Shown piece after piece: positions 1 through 9,040 of a DNA stretch of 64,000 nt. The stretch is from Sporolactobacillus putidus (GTDB taxonomy: Bacteria; Bacillota; Bacilli; Bacillales; Sporolactobacillaceae). A program made the translations under genes and the position numbers. The stretch spans positions 186,001 to 250,000 of the forward strand of contig NZ_BMOK01000004.1 in NCBI RefSeq assembly GCF_014647035.1, read 5' to 3'. Each line of letters opens with the position of its first letter. Positions within the stretch are counted from its first letter, which is position 1. The notes beneath the pieces are model-generated. The model was not told the DNA's origin. It made no database searches and saw nothing but the letters and a program-made list of their open reading frames with translations.

Positions 1-1
1 G

Positions 2-124
2 CGTATTGATATTCGCGGAAGGCATGTCGGCGTGATGGTCAGCGGCGGAAACGCCGATCTGGAGAATTTGCCTGAAATCAAAAAAATGGCTGAGGGATGC
101 GAGCGGGCAGGTTTGGCAGAGTGA
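2..124 (+). CDS. Threonine/serine dehydratase family protein, C-terminal end (partial)
   Basis: Only the last 40 codons are in the window, ending in TGA at 122-124. The readable peptide contains HVGVMVSGGNADLENLP, which matches the C-terminal strand-turn of fold-type II PLP enzymes of the threonine/serine dehydratase family (threonine to 2-oxobutyrate plus ammonia). No ACT regulatory domain follows, so this would be the short form. The 5' part lies outside the window, so family membership rests on one motif. Threonine deamination would supply 2-oxobutyrate for isoleucine and sits near the leucine operon, but a shared operon is not shown. Confidence 0.5.
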   Translation, partial: RIDIRGRHVGVMVSGGNADLENLPEIKKMAEGCERAGLAE

Positions 125-283
125 TACGGAGAGCAACAGGCCCCGCATCTAAAAAAGGACATCAGAAACGGCGGCCGGATGCCGCAAGCCGCCCGTTCAA
201 AAAGTTCTGTCCGGGGCAACAGGGTAAAAATGGTTGTCGAATGCACGGCCCGTTTTCATAAAGGGGAAAAAGGAGGTGGCGCG

Positions 284-1060
284 ATGATCATTGATGCAGA
301 CCATGTCAGCTGGCGGCGAATAAATAAAGTGGTGCTTAAAGACGTGACTTGGCGCGTGAGAAGCGGGGAACATTGGTCCCTCGTCGGGCTCAACGGTTCG
401 GGAAAGACGACACTGCTGAAAATGATTAACGGCTATATCTGGCCGTCGAGCGGCACGATGTCGGTCCTTGAAATGCCGTTCGGCGAAGGGGATTTGCGGG
501 AGCTGCGCAAGAAAATCGGCTGGGTCAGTTCCGCTCTTGAGAGCCAGCTGCGTGCACATGAGCTTCCGGAAGAAATCGTGTTGAGCGGCAAGTTCGCATC
601 CATCGGGCTTTATGAGGCTGTTCAGCCGGAAGACGTCGAGAGGGCGAAAGAACTGCTGGAGATGATGCATTGTTTGCCGTTTGCTTCCAGGCCGTACGGC
701 ACCCTTTCCCAGGGAGAAAAGCAGCGTGTATTGATCGCGCGCGCCATGATGGCTTCCCCGGAGCTGCTGATTCTGGACGAACCGTGCAATGGACTCGACA
801 TCTTTGCCCGTGAACGGCTGCTGGCGCTGATTGAAAGATTTACCGAATCGGAAAATGCTCCGACGCTGATTTTCGTCACCCATCACGTTGACGAAATCCT
901 GCCGTGCTTCTCGCATACTCTGCTGCTCAAAGAGGGTGCGGTCTACCAGTCCGGATTAACTGCCGATATCATGACGCCGGAGAACATGACCGCTTTTTAC
1001 GGCGGAGGGGTTGTTGTCGAACGGCACGGCGGCCGGCTTTCAATGGCCATCCGATCATAA
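284..1060 (+). CDS. ABC transporter ATP-binding protein (YlmA-like)
   Basis: A 258-residue single ABC nucleotide-binding domain that would hydrolyse ATP at the membrane face. Visible motifs are Walker A GLNGSGKTT (about residues 35-43), signature LSQGEKQRV (about 141), Walker B LLILDEP (about 161) and the switch histidine in VTHHVDE. The ATG at 284 follows an AGGAGG with good spacing; an upstream in-frame ATG at 179 has no ribosome site. Similar soluble ATPases (YlmA of B. subtilis, ModF-like) stand alone without a membrane partner, as here, so the substrate cannot be read from context. Confidence 0.85.
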   Translation: MIIDADHVSWRRINKVVLKDVTWRVRSGEHWSLVGLNGSGKTTLLKMINGYIWPSSGTMSVLEMPFGEGDLRELRKKIGWVSSALESQLRAHELPEEIVLSGKFASIGLYEAVQPEDVERAKELLEMMHCLPFASRPYGTLSQGEKQRVLIARAMMASPELLILDEPCNGLDIFARERLLALIERFTESENAPTLIFVTHHVDEILPCFSHTLLLKEGAVYQSGLTADIMTPENMTAFYGGGVVVERHGGRLSMAIRS

Positions 1061-1097
1061 AAAGAGAAAAATATAGGAAATCAAATTTTTTAAATGA

Positions 1098-1125
1098 TTG
1101 ACAAATTTTTAAAAACGTGTATTAT
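1098..1125 (+). promoter_or_regulatory. SigA promoter of the leu operon leader
   Basis: TTGACA at 1098-1103 and TATTAT at 1120-1125 with a 16-bp spacer, immediately upstream of the T-box leader. An AT-rich stretch precedes the -35 element. Confidence 0.75.
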
Positions 1126-1189
1126 GAACTTCACAACCTTTTAGTTAATAAACGGCTGATAATTTTTTACCGTTCAGCCGCATGATAAA

Positions 1190-1478
1190 TCGATGACGAG
1201 GAAAAAATCACGGATGGGCAGCTTCCAGAGAGCCGGATGCGGGTGAAAATCCGGCAGCGCCCCCGATGGTGAACTCACCTCTGAGTGTCCGCCTGAAAAG
1301 GAATGAGTAGGGCGGGCCGGGTGTTCCAAGACACCTGTTGAACAAAGGCGGCTCAGCACAATCTGAGCCTGCCGCCGAGTTGGTATTTCGCAAGGAATAT
1401 CAAAAAGCCGGGTGGTACCGTGAAAAGAAGTCTTTTCGCCCCTGCAGTTGCTGCAGGGCGCGGAAAGGCTTTTTTATT
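1190..1478 (+). ncRNA. T-box leader, probably leucine-specific
   Basis: The highly conserved T-box core TGGTACCG is at 1413-1420, just before a terminator. Upstream is a long structured Stem I region with a CTC triplet at 1274-1276 that could be the leucine specifier codon. T-box leaders read uncharged tRNA and form an antiterminator when charging is low. Its place directly before leuA makes tRNA-Leu the logical ligand. The exact specifier was assigned by eye, since other CTC/CTG triplets lie close by. Confidence 0.9.
1429..1478 (+). terminator. T-box intrinsic terminator
   Basis: A long hairpin pairs AGTCTTTTCG-CCCCTGCAG with CTGCAGGG-CGCGGAAAGGCT and is followed by a T-run. Its 5' arm lies just beyond the T-box core sequence, as expected for the mutually exclusive antiterminator and terminator. 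Confidence 0.85.
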
Positions 1479-1544
1479 TCATAAAACAGAGAGATAACCG
1501 GGATTTGCGAATGTGATGAAAATATGAGAAAGGAGCATGCGGAA

Positions 1545-2714
1545 ATGGAGAAGGTTGAAATTTACGACACGACACTTCGTGACGGAGAACAGTCGCCGGG
1601 ATGCAGTCTGAACGATGATGAAAAAATGAAGGTGGCCCTGCAGTTGGAACGTCTCTGCGTGGATGTGATTGAAGCGGGATTTCCCGCTTCTTCGCCGGAT
1701 GATTTCAAGGCGGTGACTGCGATCGCCCGCGCGGTGAAGGGGAGTACGGTAACCGGTCTTGCCAGATGCGTGAAAGGCGATATCGATACGGCCTGGCAGG
1801 CGCTGAAAAATACTGAGAATCCGCGCGTGCATGTGTTTATTGCCACGTCTCCGATTCACATGGCCTATAAGCTGCGCATGAAGCCTGAAGAGGTTCTCGA
1901 ACGCGCCGTCCAATCGGTTGGCTATGCGAAAAAGTTTTTTCCGCAGGTTGAATTTTCGGCGGAAGACGCCACGCGCAGTGATCCGGCGTTTCTGGCAAAG
2001 GTCGTGACGTCGGCGATTAAAGCCGGGGCGACGGTGATTAATCTGCCGGATACGGTCGGCTACGATACGCCATGGGAATACGCGGATATGTTCACCTATA
2101 TCAGGGAGCATGTCCCGAATATTGATCGAGCGCGCCTTTCCTGTCATTGCCACAACGATCTTGGGATGGCGACGGCGAACACGCTCGCTTCCGTTCAGGC
2201 CGGAGTCCGCCAGGTCGAATGTACGATGAACGGCGTCGGAGAACGGGCGGGCAATGTCGCTCTGGAAGAAATAGGTGTCGCGTTGCACGTCCGCAGGGAT
2301 ACGTACAAGGTGACCACCAGGCTGAAGCTGGATGAAATCAAGCAGACGAGTGATCTTGTCAGCAGGTTGATGAACAGTCCGGTTCCGAAGAACAAAGCGA
2401 TCGTCGGAGCCAACGCCTTCGCCCATGAAGCGGGTATTCATCAGGACGGGGTGCTGAAGAATCGGGAAACCTACGAGATCATGTCGCCTTCGCTTATCGG
2501 GCTGGATACCGGCAGGCTGGTGCTTGGAAAACATTCCGGCCGCCACGCATTCAGGATGAGGGCGGCGGACCTAGGCGTGCATCTGTCGGATGAGCAGGTC
2601 GATCAGTCTTTTAAAGCGTTCAAGAAGATGGCGGATGAAAAAAAAGAGATCACAGACAACGATCTTTTATCCCTGTTTGCAAAAGAAGGAAAAACGACCG
2701 CTAGTCAGTCATAA
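1545..2714 (+). CDS. leuA: 2-isopropylmalate synthase lacking the C-terminal regulatory domain
   Basis: Condenses acetyl-CoA with 2-oxoisovalerate, the first step of leucine synthesis. The 389-residue protein starts with the catalytic signature [13 protein letters not shown] (residues 7-19), carries the metal ligands in CHCHNDLG (about 198-205) and GVGERAGN, and continues through the linker domain (GKHSGRHAF). It stops at KTTASQS, where standard LeuA proteins of about 510 residues enter the 130-residue leucine-binding domain. No remnant of that domain is seen before leuB. The start at 1545 has AGGAG nine bases upstream; ATG 1524 has no site. First gene of leuABCD under T-box control. Homocitrate or citramalate synthase activity is a less likely alternative given the context. 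Confidence 0.9.
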   Translation: MEKVEIYDTTLRDGEQSPGCSLNDDEKMKVALQLERLCVDVIEAGFPASSPDDFKAVTAIARAVKGSTVTGLARCVKGDIDTAWQALKNTENPRVHVFIATSPIHMAYKLRMKPEEVLERAVQSVGYAKKFFPQVEFSAEDATRSDPAFLAKVVTSAIKAGATVINLPDTVGYDTPWEYADMFTYIREHVPNIDRARLSCHCHNDLGMATANTLASVQAGVRQVECTMNGVGERAGNVALEEIGVALHVRRDTYKVTTRLKLDEIKQTSDLVSRLMNSPVPKNKAIVGANAFAHEAGIHQDGVLKNRETYEIMSPSLIGLDTGRLVLGKHSGRHAFRMRAADLGVHLSDEQVDQSFKAFKKMADEKKEITDNDLLSLFAKEGKTTASQS

Positions 2715-2756
2715 AGTGAGTAGAGGGACAAAGCTGAAAGAAACGGGGGAATGGGA

Positions 2757-3863
2757 ATGACAAAGACGATTACTGTGCTGCCTGGTGACGGGATCGGCCC
2801 TGAAGTGACGGGATCCGCTGTCCGTGTGCTGAAAAGAGTTTTTGAAAAAAATGCGTGCGATGTGCAATTTGTGGAAAAACGCATCGGAGGAGCTGCCATC
2901 GATACGGACGGCACGCCGCTTCCCCGGGACACGGTCGAACAATGTGCGGCGAGCGACGCGGTATTGCTCGGGGCGGTCGGCGGTCCGAAATGGGATAATC
3001 AGTCGATGCGTGTCCGCCCTGAACAAGGGCTGCTCGGCATCCGCAAGGCGCTCGGCCTTTTCGCCAATCTGCGTCCGGTCAAAGCCTTCGCACCTCTGAT
3101 CGGTGCATCGCCACTGAAAAGTCAGTATGTGGAAAATGTGGATTTTGTGATTGTCCGCGAACTGACCGGCGGCCTTTACTTTGGAAAGCCAAGCGAACGA
3201 CGCGGAGATCACGGCGAGAAAGTTGTCGATACGCTGGCCTACAGCGTCGGCGAAATTGAACGGGTGGTCGAAAAAGCCTTCCGCCTGGCTGAACGAAGGA
3301 AAAAGAAACTGACTTCCGTTGACAAAGCCAATGTACTGGAATCGAGCCGTGTATGGCGGGAAGTGGTGAACGAGGTGTCCCACCGCCATCCGGAGGTTGC
3401 GGTCAGCCACTTGCTGGTTGATTCGGCGGCGATGCAGCTGATCGTCAACCCCGGCCAGTTTGATGTGATTGTCACAGAGAATATGTTTGGCGACATATTA
3501 AGCGACGAGGCCTCCGTCATGACCGGATCGCTTGGGATGCTTCCGTCGGCGAGCCTGCGGAAGGACAAAGTCGGTTTGTATGAACCGGTGCACGGATCGG
3601 CTCCAGACATTGCCGGACAGGGTAAGGCCAACCCGCTTGCGGCGATTCTGTCCGCGGCGTTTCTTCTTCGTTATTCGCTGGATATGGACCATGAAGCCGG
3701 GTTTATTGAAAAAGCGGTCCTTCAAGTTCTCGAACGCGGATACCATACGGCGGATCTTAAAGTTGCAGGGGAACAAACGAAACTGGTGAACACAACGGAA
3801 ATGACCGATCGGGTTATCGCCATACTGGACGAAATTTTTACCGCGGCGGAAAACACGCATTAA
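2757..3863 (+). CDS. leuB: 3-isopropylmalate dehydrogenase
   Basis: Oxidises and decarboxylates 3-isopropylmalate to 2-oxoisocaproate with NAD+. The 368-residue protein begins TKTITVLPGDGIGPEV, with the substrate-binding RVRPEQGLLGIRK segment, the REL(T)GG(L)YFG loop, the catalytic YS..EIERV region and the metal-binding NMFGDILSDEASV segment. The C-terminal NAD-binding motif is EPVHGSAPDIAGQGKANP. Of two in-frame ATGs, 2757 sits about seven bases after a GGGGG run, while 2751 abuts it, so 2757 is preferred. It lies 42 bp after leuA and is separated from leuC by a 219-bp gap that holds a degenerate repeat. Confidence 0.95.
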   Translation: MTKTITVLPGDGIGPEVTGSAVRVLKRVFEKNACDVQFVEKRIGGAAIDTDGTPLPRDTVEQCAASDAVLLGAVGGPKWDNQSMRVRPEQGLLGIRKALGLFANLRPVKAFAPLIGASPLKSQYVENVDFVIVRELTGGLYFGKPSERRGDHGEKVVDTLAYSVGEIERVVEKAFRLAERRKKKLTSVDKANVLESSRVWREVVNEVSHRHPEVAVSHLLVDSAAMQLIVNPGQFDVIVTENMFGDILSDEASVMTGSLGMLPSASLRKDKVGLYEPVHGSAPDIAGQGKANPLAAILSAAFLLRYSLDMDHEAGFIEKAVLQVLERGYHTADLKVAGEQTKLVNTTEMTDRVIAILDEIFTAAENTH

Positions 3864-3930
3864 AGTTAAAATGAGTATCCCTTTAACTCATGTATATAGC
3901 CGAGCCGTGGTGTGAATACGTCATCAACTC

Positions 3931-3992
3931 TTCTGAAGGGCGATAAAATTTGCGGACGGGCGATACATTCTTCTGAAAGGCCCGATATTTTT
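3931..3992 (+). repeat. Short degenerate CGATA array between leuB and leuC
   Basis: Three CGATA cores at 3941, 3961 and 3983 (steps 20 and 22), with CTTCTGAA(A)GG repeated before the first and third. The cores resemble the GACCGATAAA arrays elsewhere in the window but are fewer and more drifted. The remaining 3864-4082 gap holds a weak GTTAAA/TTTAAC inverted repeat after leuB and the leuC ribosome site. Confidence 0.4.
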
Positions 3993-4082
3993 CTTTGATC
4001 TGCTGCGTATTCATACGAACCGCGGTTATCTTGATCTAACGGGATAATCAGTTAAAGCTATTCAAGAAAGGAAGGAAATGGA

Positions 4083-5492
4083 ATGAAACCACGGACAATA
4101 GTCGATAAAATTTGGGAAAATCACCTGATTCACTGCGAAGTAGGAAAACCCGACCTGCTCTATATCGATCTGCATCTCGTTCACGAAGTGACTTCTCCCC
4201 AGGCGTTTGAGGGGCTGCGCATGAATCACCGGAAAGTCAGGCGGCCGGACCGGACGTTCGCGACCGTCGATCATAATGTGCCGACGACGGAAAACCGCGA
4301 GACGAAAGATCCGGTTTCCAAAATCCAGATTTCCACACTGGAAAAAAACTGCGCGGACTTCGGTATTGAACTGGCGGACATCTATCGTCCAAGCCAGGGA
4401 ATTGTTCATGTCATTGGTCCCGAACTCGGCCTGACTCAGCCCGGCAAGACGATCGTCTGCGGCGACAGCCATACCTCGACGCACGGCGCGTTCGGGGCGA
4501 TCGCTTTTGGCATTGGCACGAGCGAAGTGGAGCACGTGCTGGCGACACAGACGCTGTGGCAGAAACGGCCGAAAACGATGCAGATCAAAGTGAACGGCAG
4601 ACTCGGCATGGGTGTGGCAGCGAAAGACCTGATACTGGCTATTATCGCAAAATACGGGATTTCGGTCGGCATGGGCTACATCGTCGAATATACGGGTGAA
4701 GCCATTCGCAATCTGTCGATGGAAGAGCGGATGACCGTCTGCAACATGTCGATCGAGGCAGGGGCCAGGGCCGGTCTGATCAGCCCGGACGAAACGACGG
4801 TTGGCTACATCCGCGGAAGACGATTCGCGCCGAAGGGCGAGGCTTTCGAGGCGGCGGCGAAAGAATGGCTGGCGCTGGCAACCGATGAAGGGGCGGTTTA
4901 TGACCGGACGATTGAAATCGATGCCGGCGAGATTGAGCCGCAGGTTACCTGGGGGACGAATCCGTCCATGGGGTCTTCCATTAACGGCACGGTCCCGGAT
5001 CCGGAAGCCATCGAGTCTGAAGAGAAGCGCCAGGCGTATTCAAAAGCGCTGGCCTATATGGATCTGAAGCCGGGAACGCCGATACGCGATATTCCCGTTG
5101 ATGTCGTTTTTATCGGATCGTGCACCAATTCCCGGTTAAGCGATCTTCAGCAGGCAGCGCGCATCGTGCGCGGGCGGCGTGTCCATGAAGGTGTCCGCGC
5201 GCTCATTGTTCCCGGATCGCAGCAGATTCGGAAACAGGCGGAAGAGGAAGGGCTGGACAAGATCTTCACAGAAGCCGGATTCGAATGGCGCCAGTCCGGA
5301 TGCAGCATGTGTCTTGCGATGAATGACGATAGTGTTCCGGCCGGAAAACGCTGTGCGTCAACATCCAACCGAAATTTTGAAGGACGCCAGGGAACCGGTT
5401 CGCGGACACACCTCGTCAGCCCGGCGATGGCCGCGGCCGCCGCGATCAGCGGCCATTTTGTCGATGTCAGGGAATTTGAGAAAGTGCACTGA
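4083..5492 (+). CDS. leuC: 3-isopropylmalate dehydratase large subunit
   Basis: Isomerises 2- to 3-isopropylmalate together with LeuD. The 469-residue aconitase-family protein shows DGRNVPT-like DHNVPTTE, the [13 protein letters not shown] motif (about residue 122) and the [4Fe-4S] cysteines in GSCTNSR (about 347) and GCSMCLAMN (about 406 and 409). The C-terminus has the usual [10 protein letters not shown] and [14 protein letters not shown] segments. The ATG follows AAGGAAGG. leuD starts 15 bp after the stop. Confidence 0.95.
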   Translation: MKPRTIVDKIWENHLIHCEVGKPDLLYIDLHLVHEVTSPQAFEGLRMNHRKVRRPDRTFATVDHNVPTTENRETKDPVSKIQISTLEKNCADFGIELADIYRPSQGIVHVIGPELGLTQPGKTIVCGDSHTSTHGAFGAIAFGIGTSEVEHVLATQTLWQKRPKTMQIKVNGRLGMGVAAKDLILAIIAKYGISVGMGYIVEYTGEAIRNLSMEERMTVCNMSIEAGARAGLISPDETTVGYIRGRRFAPKGEAFEAAAKEWLALATDEGAVYDRTIEIDAGEIEPQVTWGTNPSMGSSINGTVPDPEAIESEEKRQAYSKALAYMDLKPGTPIRDIPVDVVFIGSCTNSRLSDLQQAARIVRGRRVHEGVRALIVPGSQQIRKQAEEEGLDKIFTEAGFEWRQSGCSMCLAMNDDSVPAGKRCASTSNRNFEGRQGTGSRTHLVSPAMAAAAAISGHFVDVREFEKVH

Positions 5493-5507
5493 TTGCAGGA
5501 GGTAAAA

Positions 5508-6101
5508 ATGATGGAACCATTTCAAACTTTTAAAGGGCTTGTCTGCCCGATGGACCGGACAAATGTCGATACGGATCAGATTATTCCCAAGCAATTTCTG
5601 AAACGGGTTGAACGGAAAGGATTCGGCGAGTGCCTCTTCTTCAACTGGCGCTTCAACGAAAAAGGTGCCAAAAACCCGGATTTTGTGCTCAATCAACCCA
5701 AATACGCAGGCGCCTCAATCCTTGTCGCCGGCGATAACTTCGGCTGCGGCTCTTCACGGGAACATGCGCCCTGGGCTTTGCAGGATTATGGATTCAAGGT
5801 CATCATCGCCCCGAGTTTCGCCGACATCTTTTATAACAACTGCCAAAAAAACGGCATTCTCGCCATACGGCTGGACAAGGAAAAAACAGACGTGCTGATC
5901 GCCTACGCTACAAAAACATCCTTGCATCTAACCATTAATTTGGAAGATCAAACGATCACGGGAGACGGTTTCAGCTACACGTTCGACATCGATCCTTACC
6001 AGAAAGAAATGCTGCTCGAAGGCCTCGACGAAATCGCCGTGACGATGAGGCATGAAGACGAAATTGCCGCTTACGAACAGAAACACACGGTAAGTGCTTG
6101 A
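5508..6101 (+). CDS. leuD: 3-isopropylmalate dehydratase small subunit
   Basis: Swivel subunit of isopropylmalate isomerase, about 198 residues. Seen are DRTNVDTDQIIPKQFLK near the N-terminus, FFNWRF, and the substrate loop NFGCGSSREHAPWAL (about residues 77-91). AGGAGG lies five bases before ATG 5508; ATG 5511 directly after is an equal choice. Last gene of the operon; a terminator follows. Confidence 0.95.
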   Translation: MMEPFQTFKGLVCPMDRTNVDTDQIIPKQFLKRVERKGFGECLFFNWRFNEKGAKNPDFVLNQPKYAGASILVAGDNFGCGSSREHAPWALQDYGFKVIIAPSFADIFYNNCQKNGILAIRLDKEKTDVLIAYATKTSLHLTINLEDQTITGDGFSYTFDIDPYQKEMLLEGLDEIAVTMRHEDEIAAYEQKHTVSA

Positions 6102-6162
6102 AGAAAGCCGTCCGTTCCGGATATGCCATGCTGCTGCTTTGAAAAGATAAACAGATATTAAG

Positions 6163-6207
6163 GAAAACACCTCCCCAAGCAGGATACACCGGGAAGGTGT
6201 TTTCGTA
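6163..6207 (+). terminator. Terminator of leuABCD
   Basis: GAAAACACCT and AGGTGTTTTC arms surround an 18-base region and close 60 bp after leuD. A-tracts and T-tracts flank both sides, so it could also act for the opposite murI transcript, whose stop is at 6300. Confidence 0.7.
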
Positions 6208-6299
6208 TTTCCAGCATCATGCTGCAGATTGGTTTGACCGGTACGACTGGTTTTCATTCGATTGGTGCTATGGCGCTGGTATGAACGAACAACCCGAAT

Positions 6300-7079
6300 T
6301 CATTGTAATTGATCCAGTCTTCTCAGAAGTTTATGATAACGATCCAGTGTCTCCCTGTTGTCCACTTCCCTGCCTGACTGGAAAAATGAAATGGCGCCTG
6401 TCCCGCCGCCGACCTGATGACGTTCTTCCAGAATCCGTTTCAGATTCTTCGCCGTTCCCACGCTTCCGTCAATGATTTCCGTGTTACTTGGGAACAATTT
6501 CTTAATGCTGTCCTTAAAAAACGGGAAATGAGTACACCCGAGAACCACAGTACCATACTGATTCAAGTCAAACGGTTCCAGCTGTTCTTTTAAGTAAGGC
6601 ACAATCTGATCTTCCTGAAAATGAAAAGCTTCAGCAGAAGTGACAAGGCCCGGAAGCGGGAGGCCGTCAACGATATCGTGTTTGTCAACACGTTCGACCA
6701 AACGGTGGAATTTGTCTTCCCTGAGTGTTAGCCTTGTCGCCAGAACCAGCACCTTCTTTTTCTCTTTCTCACTTTCAAGAACAGCCGGTTTCACCGCAGG
6801 CTCAATGCCGAGAACCGGAAAGGAACAACGTTTCCGCAAGTCTTCGATCGCTGCACTGGTCGCCGTGTTGCATGCGATGACCAGTGCCTTTAAATCATGC
6901 GTCATCAGAAAATCCGCTGCCTGGAAAACATATTCTTTTATAACTTCTTTAGGCTTCTCCCCATATGGCAGATGCGCCGTATCCGCATAGTAAATATAAT
7001 CTTCATCCGGCAGTAATTTAATAATTTGATGTAATACGGTCATTCCGCCGATACCGGAATCAAAAACGGCTATTTTCAT
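6300..7079 (-). CDS. murI: Glutamate racemase
   Basis: Makes D-glutamate for peptidoglycan. The 259-residue protein shows the N-terminal FDSGIGGMTVL with the catalytic-site Asp/Ser, LPYGEKP, the first catalytic cysteine in IACNTATSAA and the second in GCTHFPF. Both cysteines are intact, so it should be active without PLP. The start MKIAVFDSG at 7079 is chosen because family members begin there; an upstream ATG at 7151 adds 24 unlikely residues. In B. subtilis racE sits elsewhere, so its place between leuD and a broken hydrolase is a local rearrangement. Confidence 0.95.
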   Translation of the reverse strand: MKIAVFDSGIGGMTVLHQIIKLLPDEDYIYYADTAHLPYGEKPKEVIKEYVFQAADFLMTHDLKALVIACNTATSAAIEDLRKRCSFPVLGIEPAVKPAVLESEKEKKKVLVLATRLTLREDKFHRLVERVDKHDIVDGLPLPGLVTSAEAFHFQEDQIVPYLKEQLEPFDLNQYGTVVLGCTHFPFFKDSIKKLFPSNTEIIDGSVGTAKNLKRILEERHQVGGGTGAISFFQSGREVDNRETLDRYHKLLRRLDQLQ

Positions 7080-7229
7080 CAAGTTCACTTTCTTTTGTTT
7101 ATTTTGTCGTTCAGTTTGTTTCAGTATATCACCTTTTTGCGGACATATCATAAGTCTGATCGTTTATTACGTTTTTCCCGCCTTTTTCCAATCTGGAAAT
7201 TTGCCCATGGCTATCTGAGGATTTATGCA

Positions 7230-7343
7230 AAATGGAGTATCCAGGGCATGACCGATGAAGAGATCCGTCAATTCCGCCGTCTCCTCAATAGGTACATGAG
7301 AATTTCTAAATTTTTTTACCTATATAATTTGATGCCAAACTAA
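7230..7343 (+). pseudogene. Possible C-terminal scrap of a MarR-type regulator
   Basis: The reading frame ends KWSIQGMTDEEIRQFRRLLNRYM then FFYLYNLMPN. The GMTDEEI-QFRRLLNRY part resembles the last helix of MarR regulators. No DNA-binding domain or credible start is present. The call is weak and could be chance. Confidence 0.2.
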
Positions 7344-7359
7344 TTTTTGGGGGCTTTCT

Positions 7360-7656
7360 ATGCAAATCAAACGAGACACTCTATTAAAGGGGACCGCTCA
7401 AACGCCCTGTGTCATCTTTTCACCGGATGATATGAGGGGAACGGCGCTGATCATGCACGGCTACGGCGGATCAAACGAGGAGCAGCTGGGTCTGGCTTTT
7501 CGTATTGCCGAGACGGGATTAAGGACGGTCGTCATCGATTTGCACGGTCACGGAGAGAATTCTTCCATTTTTAATGGAGAAAAGGACCGCCACATTATTT
7601 CATTTGAAACCGGCGTGCAGTTTCCTGCGCTCGTTCTCTGCAAATATAGGACTTAG
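7360..7656 (+). pseudogene. Truncated alpha/beta hydrolase
   Basis: A 98-residue frame begins with a good site (GGGGG then ATG 7360). It contains the first strand and oxyanion loop of an alpha/beta hydrolase, ALIMHGYGGSNEEQLGL (about residues 30-46), and the next strand with VVIDLHGHGENS. It then breaks off into unrelated residues before the nucleophile elbow, and no catalytic Ser, Asp or His follows. The break is about 10 bp from the stop of the opposite EamA gene, which suggests a deletion that joined the two. Confidence 0.6.
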
Positions 7657-7662
7657 AACGAT

Positions 7663-8574
7663 TCACATACTGCTCTTGGAATGAAGATGACGGCGAAATC
7701 TGTCCAGCAGATGCTGTAAATCAACTTCCATAAGAATAAGGGAGAATGTTATAACCGTTCCTCCCAAAAATAAATTGACCGTTAAACGATCATAACCAAA
7801 AGCGATTGAAAAAATGCTTCCAAAAACGCCTTCGAGCATCATAATAAGTCCGGCAGATGTTGCGGAAGTATGTTTTTGTGCCAAAATCTGAATGGTCTGA
7901 CCGACAAATGAACAGATAATGCCCACATAAAGCAAGGGGACGAGTGCAGCAGACCAATTGACGGCTGCAAGCTGTCCGGCCCCATCCCACAGGAAAAAAA
8001 TGAACCCGCCTGCTGCTTGTATGACTGCAAGCATAAAAGCGACAACACTGACATCAGCTATTCTTGCTCCATAGCCAAGATACACGATAGACCCAGCGTA
8101 AAACAGGGCGCAGATCAGTGAGTAGATGTCTCCGGTATTGAAAGTGAAAGCTTTATTTAATACTCCGGTTAATATCGTCATACCCAGCAGACAGAGAATA
8201 ATAGAAATAATACTTTTGATAGGGATCTTTTTTTGAAAGACAATCCAGGCTATGATGGGTATCATCACTACATAGGTTGACGAAATAAAGGCGTTATTCG
8301 ACGGAGTCGTATACAGGATGCCAATGGTCTGTGTGATAAATCCGCCAAAATTAAGCAGTCCGGCAATCAGCCCCACTTTGAATTCCTTATGCGTCATTTT
8401 TAAAATATTTTTGTGAAAGAGTATGAATGCCAGTGCGGCAAAGAGAATGCCCCGGAAAAAATTAATAAACCCGGAAGACACATTGGCATCGAGTGCTATT
8501 TTTATAGCAACAAATCCGGAACCCCAAAGCACAGAAGTTAATAACAGCAGTCCGTTTGCCATCGGTTTCGTCAT
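7663..8574 (-). CDS. EamA/DMT-family transporter
   Basis: A 303-residue membrane protein with ten predicted hydrophobic segments in two repeats of five. Typical EamA motifs are seen: LLLTSVLWGSGFVAIK at the N-terminus, FFRGILFAALAF in helix 2, TTPSNNAFISSTYVVMIPI, and in the second half TSATSAGLIMMLEGVFGSI. These proteins export metabolites or amino acids, but the substrate cannot be inferred. The C-terminus is polar and basic (RFRRHLHSK). It stands alone, transcribed away from the repeat arrays upstream. Confidence 0.88.
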   Translation of the reverse strand: MTKPMANGLLLLTSVLWGSGFVAIKIALDANVSSGFINFFRGILFAALAFILFHKNILKMTHKEFKVGLIAGLLNFGGFITQTIGILYTTPSNNAFISSTYVVMIPIIAWIVFQKKIPIKSIISIILCLLGMTILTGVLNKAFTFNTGDIYSLICALFYAGSIVYLGYGARIADVSVVAFMLAVIQAAGGFIFFLWDGAGQLAAVNWSAALVPLLYVGIICSFVGQTIQILAQKHTSATSAGLIMMLEGVFGSIFSIAFGYDRLTVNLFLGGTVITFSLILMEVDLQHLLDRFRRHLHSKSSM

Positions 8575-8780
8575 TCCGTGTAGCCCCCCTTTCTATTATC
8601 ATAAAAAAATTCCGGCTTTGAAAAGAGACAGGATAAGTTTTCTCCTGTTCTTTTTTTACCAGCGGTGATATGAGAAATGAAATTCCTTTTCCGGCAGCCT
8701 TTGATCCAGCCTTTTGGGATTGCCTAAATCAACTGATTTTATATTATTTTTAACGGGCATCTTTTTAGCCCATTGTCCAG

Positions 8781-8988
8781 GACCGACAAACTCCCGGCAA
8801 CGACCGATAGACCGGGCGTAACGACCGAAAAATCGCTTGTGACGACCGATACTGGGCCTAGGTCGACCGATAAAATGCACGGAACGACCGATACCATCGT
8901 CCAGGACCGACAAACTCCCGGCAACGATCGGTAAACTGTGCGCGCCGACCGACAAACTCCCGGTCATGATCGATAAATCGGGTACACC
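8781..8988 (+). repeat. Phased 21-bp array, GACCGATAAA type, ten units
   Basis: Ten units with GACCGA/GATCGA cores beginning at 8781, 8802, 8823, 8844, 8865, 8886, 8905, 8926, 8947 and 8968. The steps are 21 bp except one of 19. The consensus is AAC-GACCGATAAACT followed by about six variable bases. It lies upstream of EamA and of ywfO (divergent). Units are asymmetric and all in one orientation. The frame translates to heptapeptide-like text on the other strand, but no start or ribosome site supports coding. Confidence 0.9.
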
Positions 8989-9040
8989 GGTTGATTAAAC
9001 TCCGGCCGCGGAGCTTGCTGTTCTGATTATTTGCACTTAT

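Noticed and set aside
8656-8967. Minus-strand frames through the arrays that read as heptapeptide repeats (LSVV... at 8.8 kb, FGSTFHR at 16 and 31.9 kb)
   Set aside because: A 21-bp period gives seven codons by itself. The 19-bp steps break every frame, and no ribosome site or start fits. Treated as non-coding.
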